Source: Orthonyx spaldingii
Lineage: Eukaryota > Chordata > Aves > Passeriformes > Orthonychidae
Direction: 5' to 3'
Length of the DNA stretch: 64,000 nt
NCBI GenBank assembly: GCA_013397795.1
Contig: VZTJ01005673.1
Location: 434,001 to 498,000, forward strand
Position 1 is the stretch's first letter; each line of letters starts with the position of its first letter. The notes under the pieces are model-generated. The model had not been told where the DNA came from, ran no database searches, and saw only the letters and a program-made list of their open reading frames with translations. The translations under genes were made by a program, and so were the position numbers. Shown piece by piece: positions 58,300 to 64,000 of this stretch.

Positions 58300-61200
58300 C
58301 TTTTGCTTTAGCAACATCAGCAATCTCTTACCCTCATGGAAGTAGAATTATTTAAAAGAAATTTACTTAGTGTGTAAATTTAGTATGGAAACATAGGGGT
58401 CATGGTGCTTGTACGTATGGGGAAATGAATTCCTTCAGAAATAAAATGTGTGGAAAAAATATCTACTCATCTTGGCCTTTCACATTAAAGAAGTATTTAA
58501 TTTGGTAGGATTTAATAGTCTTAATTTCCTAACCTCTGCATCATATCCAACTGTTTCTCATAGAGCAACCTGAGGCTAAATTAATAAACATCCTACAAAT
58601 ATCTTCAAAATATGTCAAAAAACTTGCAAGTGCCAAGGAAGGATGCCAATCCCAAAAGACGCAGGAATGTTGTCTTCAGAAGCAGTCATGCTCCGTGATT
58701 TTTTTTCTATTCATACTCTGAACATGTGTTCCGTAAAGTCGCTCTGTAGTGTAAAGTTAACACCTGTCTCTTACTGCCTTGAAAGATAGGTACACATCAG
58801 CACGGTGCACCTTTCAAATGGGCGACACTACCAGGGCTGAAAGCACTTTTAGCTAAGAGAGAATGCCACTTTTATGTATCCTCAGAAGTTCCATTCAATA
58901 ACAGTCTTGTTTCTCCTCCCAATCCTTTCCTTCAGTCAATATTATATAGGATTTCTGGCTCTCACAGTTATTTTAAGGACTCAGGAACTAGACTCTGGAC
59001 AGGCCAGAGGCAAGGCAAAGTACTAAGTGTTCCTTTTAAGCAAACAATTATGCAAGTCCTTTTAATAAGCAAGCTGCTAGTCTTAGCGTAAAGGACAAAG
59101 CTTGAATCCAGACTGAGCGACATCAAACAGAAATCTTTGATTTCTCTAGAGGTGTTAGTAATACTAAGTAGCATACGTAACAATAATTTCTGAAATCCAA
59201 ACTTTCACAAATGCATAGGAGCTTTTATGTTGTCATATTGGACCATAATAAAAATGGTGACGCACCTCAGTACTTCAGCCATTTTAACGCAAACAAAAGT
59301 TTCCAAATACTCTGGCACACGTTCCAAAGGAATTCTTTTGAATTAAAAAGACGCAAACAAAACAGACTCTATTGTTCTCTTTCATTAAATAAAGAACCTC
59401 ATGTAAACATTGCATGTTTTTTAAATCCTGACCAGCTTGGCTCAGGGCTATCAAGTGACTCAGGAGCTGGACTAGCAGCTGGACACGTCCACTTGCTGGT
59501 CCCTTGCTCAGGGTGCTGAATTACACCCTCTCTTTACACACAAAGATTTAACTGATGCTAATCTCCAATCAGACTGAAATAAATCACTGTAACATCGGAT
59601 CACCTGAGCATCTTCTCTACACGAACCTGTGCACTCTGTTGTCTTTAATTCAATGTATAGAAGAGATCTACAGCTCTGAGAACGATGTTTCTGGCAGCTT
59701 TGGTAGCCTTCTTTCCATTTTTATAAATGAACTTGTCTCAACTCCTTCAGTAAACTCTTGGGAAAAAGGACTGTATAGGTGTACACCTTATTCTTTTAGT
59801 CAAGTTACTATAACAATTAGTAAAGAACAATTTCACAGCAGTAAACTAGTTATACCAACTAATGTCATTATATGATAATTAAAAGGACACTAAAACTAAA
59901 TTATATGAACATAGAGCCTCTAGTAACTAAAGTCTTGGACTACTGAAAAACACTTCAAAGAATAAAGGAAAAGCAATTAGTCACCAATTCTTTACTGAAA
60001 CAGGTGCTATTTTAATAGCTGCACATGAACAAACAGTAATAGTATTTGTTCATTAACCAATTCAAAACACAAAATTAACTTGACTCTTAAATCACTTAAT
60101 GCAAGCCTATTCATCGCAGCTCAGTCTCATATACAGAAGGCTCACATAATTTTCCCAGTGAAGTAATATTTCAGATAATCTCAAAATAAGCATTGCTTGA
60201 GACTTCTGTTGAATCAACATTGTAATTTGTAACTAGCTAGCTTTACATTACGCTCAGACTTACACATGGTCAAAGCAAGGAAAACCAAAATGTCAGAAGA
60301 AGCAACTAAGTCCTGGTATGAAAAGAGCTGAGTTAAAAGGCTCCTCTATTACATCCAACTTGCTTACTGGACAAGACTGTACCTAAAGTAATAATCAGTA
60401 TCATCATGACTCTCGTGGCAAAACTTTGACACTTCTCAGCAGGCAGAATCAGACCTTTACCTTTCACCCTCAACAAAAAGTGTCAGTAATTAACAGACTT
60501 TCCTGTTCATAAACTTTGAAATATTTCAAAACATGAAGCTGATAATCTAAGCAGTTACTTTTCCTTTGAGCACTGAGAACACAACAGACTCTTTATTAAA
60601 CATTCTGTTGTGTGAAGTGATAGTGCAACTGCAGTCTAAGGACACAGACCAGTCTTGCAGGCAGAGCCTTACTACAATAGCTAGAAACATCATGAACTTT
60701 CAGATATACACATCCTTATTGAGAACTCATGTACCTGAAAACTGCTCTACTTTTCTCGTATAATCTATAAGTAGTGTAATAAAAAGTCGTTAAGAGGTTA
60801 ATTCTACATCAATCTTGCCAGACATGTAGTTTATGCATGGTAGCTCATAACTAATCACCATTAACTGTATGAAAATAAGAAATTGCAAGGGATTGCATGT
60901 TCAAAATCATGATTTATTGATGTATTTTTAATCATGTAGCTCCTTGCAAAGATACAGTTTATAAATTATAGAACAAGTATAGTTCTTTCCACAGCTTTCA
61001 CATTTTAGTCCTCAAGTCCAGGTCAGTATTTTGAAACAAGATGGTCAAAGGTAAATTATGCAAAACGACTTAAAAAAACCCCTACACTGAAAAGCTTCAG
61101 TTCTTCCAGGATCCAAGATACACACACAAGAAGCAGCATTACAATGTCTGCACTACACCCCCGAGCGATATATGCAGGAGAAGCAGCGTACAGTACCTGC

Positions 61201-62177
61201 ACCAGACCTCAAGGTACACTTCATGATTAGCAGTACACAGCACCTGAACATCTACAGCAGCCTCAAAATTTATCTTAGTAAAACAAATGCTCAAAGGGTT
61301 TACAGCATGTGTGGCAAGGTTAGATGAAGGGTTGTAGCACATTACAATCACATCCAAGTGAGCCCTGCTTACCTGTGCATTCACACCAGACCAGTGCACG
61401 AGCAGCACACACCAGCATTTCACTCCTGCACTGTGACACTCCCCAAGCAGGGCCATGGACCTGCAAACTCATCCTACAGCACAAGGGAACAACCCATGGC
61501 CTGTATCCCTCTCCCCTCCACGCACATCCCGTGGAGAGGGCAGGCTCCACTGAACTCCTACCAAGATCAAATTTCATTGATGACCAACCGACACCACTGC
61601 ATTGGTGGGGATGAACCTCTGCAGTTAAATTTTATACTTCGTGCTTGCTTGCCCTTGATTGTTTTTCCTTAGGGTCGATGTTGACAAAATGCCAGATCTT
61701 AAAGGCAAACAAAATAAGTTTAATTTAAAGAAAACATTTATTTTAAGTTCTTTTAAGTCACACAGTTTAACAGATGACAAATTCCTCCTTTTCACATTTC
61801 CAGTCTTCACCAGAGACCATACACACTGTCCCATGGACAATGAGATTTTCCTATTGATTCCTTTTGAACAAATTGGTGTCTAGGCAGACGAAGATTCACA
61901 TTTTAAGCAGACTGATTTAAAAATATTTAAAAAAAAACCCCAACACAACAGAACAAAACTTTGTTATCAGATTCTTATCACAAATAAAAGGTGTTTAACA
62001 CTCATAAGCTTGATCTCAAAACAAAATCCCAGCCATTCATAACCAAATAGAACATACTGCCTTCAAAAAATTTCCCAGAATTTTAAAATGCTCCAAATAT
62101 ATACACATTTATAACTTAAGTGCTTATTAGCTACAACCTTTTACTCATGCAAAAGTTGTGAGAGGAGAAGGTGTTTC
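58300..62177 (-). other. AT-rich, CR1-free interval left of FBXO9, probably including its 3' UTR
   Basis: The right part should be the FBXO9 3' UTR, since it follows the stop codon at 62178-62180 on the minus strand. Candidate minus-strand AATAAA signals read as TTTATT on the plus strand at 61737-61742, 60913-60918 and near 60590. The true end is unknown. I see no CR1 or coding sequence in the interval, in contrast to 46-56 kb. Confidence 0.45.
61737..61742 (-). terminator. FBXO9: Candidate FBXO9 polyadenylation signal (AATAAA on minus strand)
   Basis: TTTATT on the plus strand gives AATAAA on the minus strand, about 440 bases after the FBXO9 stop, followed on the minus strand by a T-rich stretch. 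A second AATAAA at 60913-60918 would give a 3' UTR of about 1.27 kb. Which is used cannot be decided from the sequence. Confidence 0.4.
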
Positions 62178-62286
62178 TTAGAGTGGCTTTTCTGAATACG
62201 CAGTAAAACTCTTCACTCGTGCAAAGAACAAAGGGGTGTACATTTTGTCAATGTCAAAAGTAGTAACAGCTGTCTCACCAGTTGAT
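62178..62286 (-). CDS. FBXO9: FBXO9 last coding exon
   Basis: The minus-strand acceptor is CTTTGCAG ending at 62287. The first base completes the split Arg codon, then STGETAVTTFDIDKMYTP and onward to SEKPL and TAA (62180-62178). The intron between the two exons is 1,057 bases. Confidence 0.93.
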
Positions 62287-64000
62287 CTGCAAAGAGCATT
62301 GTAAAAGTTAAATTAGACATGAGTTGCTGCTTGACTCCCTCAATAATGCAATCACGTTCCATAGTACAGTGTGTGCATCAAACTACAGTTGGAATACAGT
62401 GAGCATCTGAAAGCATCTGAGTATTGGCTGAATCACACCATACAGAATTCACTTCTACTTTCATATCAAAGAAACTACTTTCCCTTTCCACTTACTACGA
62501 GCTCCAAGACCTGAGCAGTACAGAAACTTCGTGCTGAAAACAATATCTGCGATATGCACACTTCTTCATAAATTAGGTATGACAACATTAGCTTTTACAG
62601 AAGCAATTTTTCTGTTTATGGAAGTTACCTATACTCCCAACCACCAGCAGTTTATTTCCTATATTTTATATTCTCACAGCTCAATAGCTGAGCTATGTTT
62701 GTCTAAAAACACTGAATATAATGATTAAGAACACTGGAAGACAAGGCCTAAATCCACCCTAACTGCCAACATCAAACATCTGGAAAGCCAACCTGCCAGT
62801 GATTTGGAGTGTCAGGTGCAAGAACAGTGGTCATGGCTCCTGCCTGGTTAGTGATCAGAACAGTTGGCCACATGCCCATATTCTGCACTGCTGAATTATA
62901 TCGTTAGTAAACATTACAGTTCTCACACGACAAGTACAGATATCTTTAGTTTGCACATCTGCAGTGGAAAAGATATATACCTTAATGAACATGCACTTTC
63001 CACACTCCCTCACTAGCAACACATTAAGTCATTCAACCCTAATTCAGTTCTGAAATCAAACATTCTGCATAAATCCTTTAAAAAGCTAAAATACTGCAGT
63101 TATACAACTTAGGAAACTGACCATTATCATTAGAACAGGTTACTAAAATCTTGGGATTTCTTTTATGAAGAAGTTCATTACAGTATTTCAAATCAGGACC
63201 AGTTACTGTTTTCATGACATTTTGTTAAAGACACCTAAGTCTCAGACTCTTTACATTTTCTGTCCTTAGTACTGGACAAACTAACATCACCTTTAATTCT
63301 GTAGTTTAGTATCCTTCTTTGCTCTTGTTCTCCATTTACTCACCTGCAAGTGATGTGACAAGAATGATGTATCCACACAAGTTTGTTGAACCTCTGGCGC
63401 CCACTGGAGCACAACTGTAGCCCTACATGGAAACTGTGATCTGTTTCTTGAGCAGGAACTCGACGGAAATACCTGTATTTGTGGTAATCAACTGGTTTCT
63501 GTACAGAGAAATAAGAAGTTTCATGACCTACATGAACATGTTGTGCAACTATTTATCCTAAGCAACTGTGAGACCAATTGGCAAAACTCTCAAAGTACTA
63601 CTGTTCCTTCAAAATACATAAATGTATATATTAATGATGGAAGAAGTTTTCACAGAAAGCAAAATAAGGATGAAGGACACCACACAACTGTGCATACTCA
63701 CTGTAACACTTTTTACTCTTCACAAGTTTCTCTTGACTAGCACTTTGGTAATCAGAAGAATTTGTAAATAAGTTGATCAAATCGTTCAGAGTTCAATTAA
63801 CAAACACTGCTTATCTAGTTTTACTAAATGCTGTGGAACATAACTGCACACAGTCAAATCTGATCTCAGAAAATGACCTACTCATCCATTTTTTCTGTTA
63901 ACAATGTTGACACCTAATAGCACCATACATGGAAATTAATCGTAAGGGGGAGAACAATTGTTTAAAATGCGAACCAGATATTTATTTGCCTTAGTAAGAA
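62178..64000 (-). CDS. FBXO9: F-box only protein 9 (FBXO9), 3' end of gene only
   Basis: Two coding exons are visible on the minus strand: 63344-63498 and 62178-62286 (with stop). Together they encode the last 87 residues. The translated segments YFRRVPAQETDHSFHVGLQL, RFNKLVWIHHSCHITCRS and KMYTPLFFARVKSF match the FBXO9 C-terminus as I remember it, ending SEKPL where human has SERPL. FBXO9 is the substrate-recognition subunit of an SCF (SKP1-CUL1-F-box) ubiquitin ligase, linked in the literature to turnover of TEL2/TTI1 and mTOR signalling. The TPR-like region and F-box are encoded upstream and lie beyond the right edge. The gene is convergent with GCM1, the same arrangement I recall for human 6p12. 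Confidence 0.93.
63344..63498 (-). CDS. FBXO9: FBXO9 penultimate coding exon
   Basis: On the minus strand the acceptor is CTGTACAG (plus-strand 63499 and rightward) and the donor is GTGAGT (plus-strand 63343 and leftward). The exon is 155 bases: 51 codons from KPVDYHKYRYFRRV to HSCHITC, plus two bases of the next codon. It enters in phase 0 and leaves in phase 2. Confidence 0.93.
63499..64000 (-). other. FBXO9: FBXO9 intron, cut by the window edge
   Basis: This is sequence upstream (minus strand) of the penultimate exon. No further FBXO9 exon is visible before position 64000. Confidence 0.6.

Larger units (their letters stand above)
46440..58300. other. Intergenic region downstream of GCM1, CR1-rich part
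   Basis: This stretch contains four CR1 pieces (46.7, 49.1, 51.1 and 54.9 kb). Between them I saw no coding exon, RNA gene or other recognisable element. Small open frames on both strands do not resemble known proteins. Confidence 0.55.

Noticed and set aside
1..64000. Search for a CRISPR array, operon-like gene cluster, tRNA or rRNA gene, complete endogenous retrovirus, or other novel system
   Set aside because: No regularly spaced repeats, no tRNA-like cloverleaf with internal promoter boxes, no paired LTRs and no multi-gene bacterial-type layout were seen. Introns, CR1 and the gene order identify normal vertebrate chromosomal DNA.

Overview
This window is vertebrate nuclear DNA, most likely from a bird. 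Coding sequence is sparse and split by GT-AG introns. The dispersed repeats are CR1 retrotransposons, some ending in the avian-type tail that resembles ATTCTATGA, plus small worn fragments that look like MIR. The protein-coding content is two complete genes and the 3' end of a third: ELOVL5 (+), GCM1 (+) and FBXO9 (-). As I recall, the same three genes are neighbours in the same relative orientation on human chromosome 6p12, so this is an ordinary conserved amniote block. I cannot name the species; the ELOVL5 and GCM1 proteins are close to, but not identical with, what I remember of the human proteins.

Layout. 1-1363 is intronic sequence upstream of the ELOVL5 start codon; the non-coding first exon and promoter are presumably left of the window. 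1375-16469 carries the seven coding exons of ELOVL5 (295 codons), followed by an AT-rich 3' UTR to about 18.18 kb. 18.2-38.6 kb is intergenic, with MIR-like pieces, one CR1 tail, homopurine and homopyrimidine runs, a short CpG-dense patch at 24.0 kb and no gene I can recognise. 39008-46198 carries the five coding exons of GCM1 (400 codons), with a compound tetranucleotide array and several CR1 fragments in its introns. 46.4-62.2 kb is intergenic and CR1-rich on its left side; its right part (about 58.3-62.2 kb) is AT-rich, lacks recognisable CR1 and probably includes the FBXO9 3' UTR. 62178-63498 holds the last two coding exons of FBXO9 on the minus strand; the rest of that gene lies beyond the right edge.

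The three genes are neighbours but do not form a pathway. ELOVL5 is an endoplasmic-reticulum fatty-acid elongase, GCM1 is a zinc-containing DNA-binding transcription factor, and FBXO9 is a substrate receptor of an SCF ubiquitin ligase. GCM1 and FBXO9 are convergent.

I found no previously undescribed system. The observations most worth checking are an exact GCM-type octamer upstream of GCM1 (possible autoregulation), a divergent GCM1 C-terminal region that keeps its extreme C-terminal motif, two CR1 copies with different internal deletions, and an isolated CpG-dense patch. Exon boundaries were read by hand from splice sites and reading phase. Comparisons with other species and with repeat consensus sequences are from memory, not from a search.
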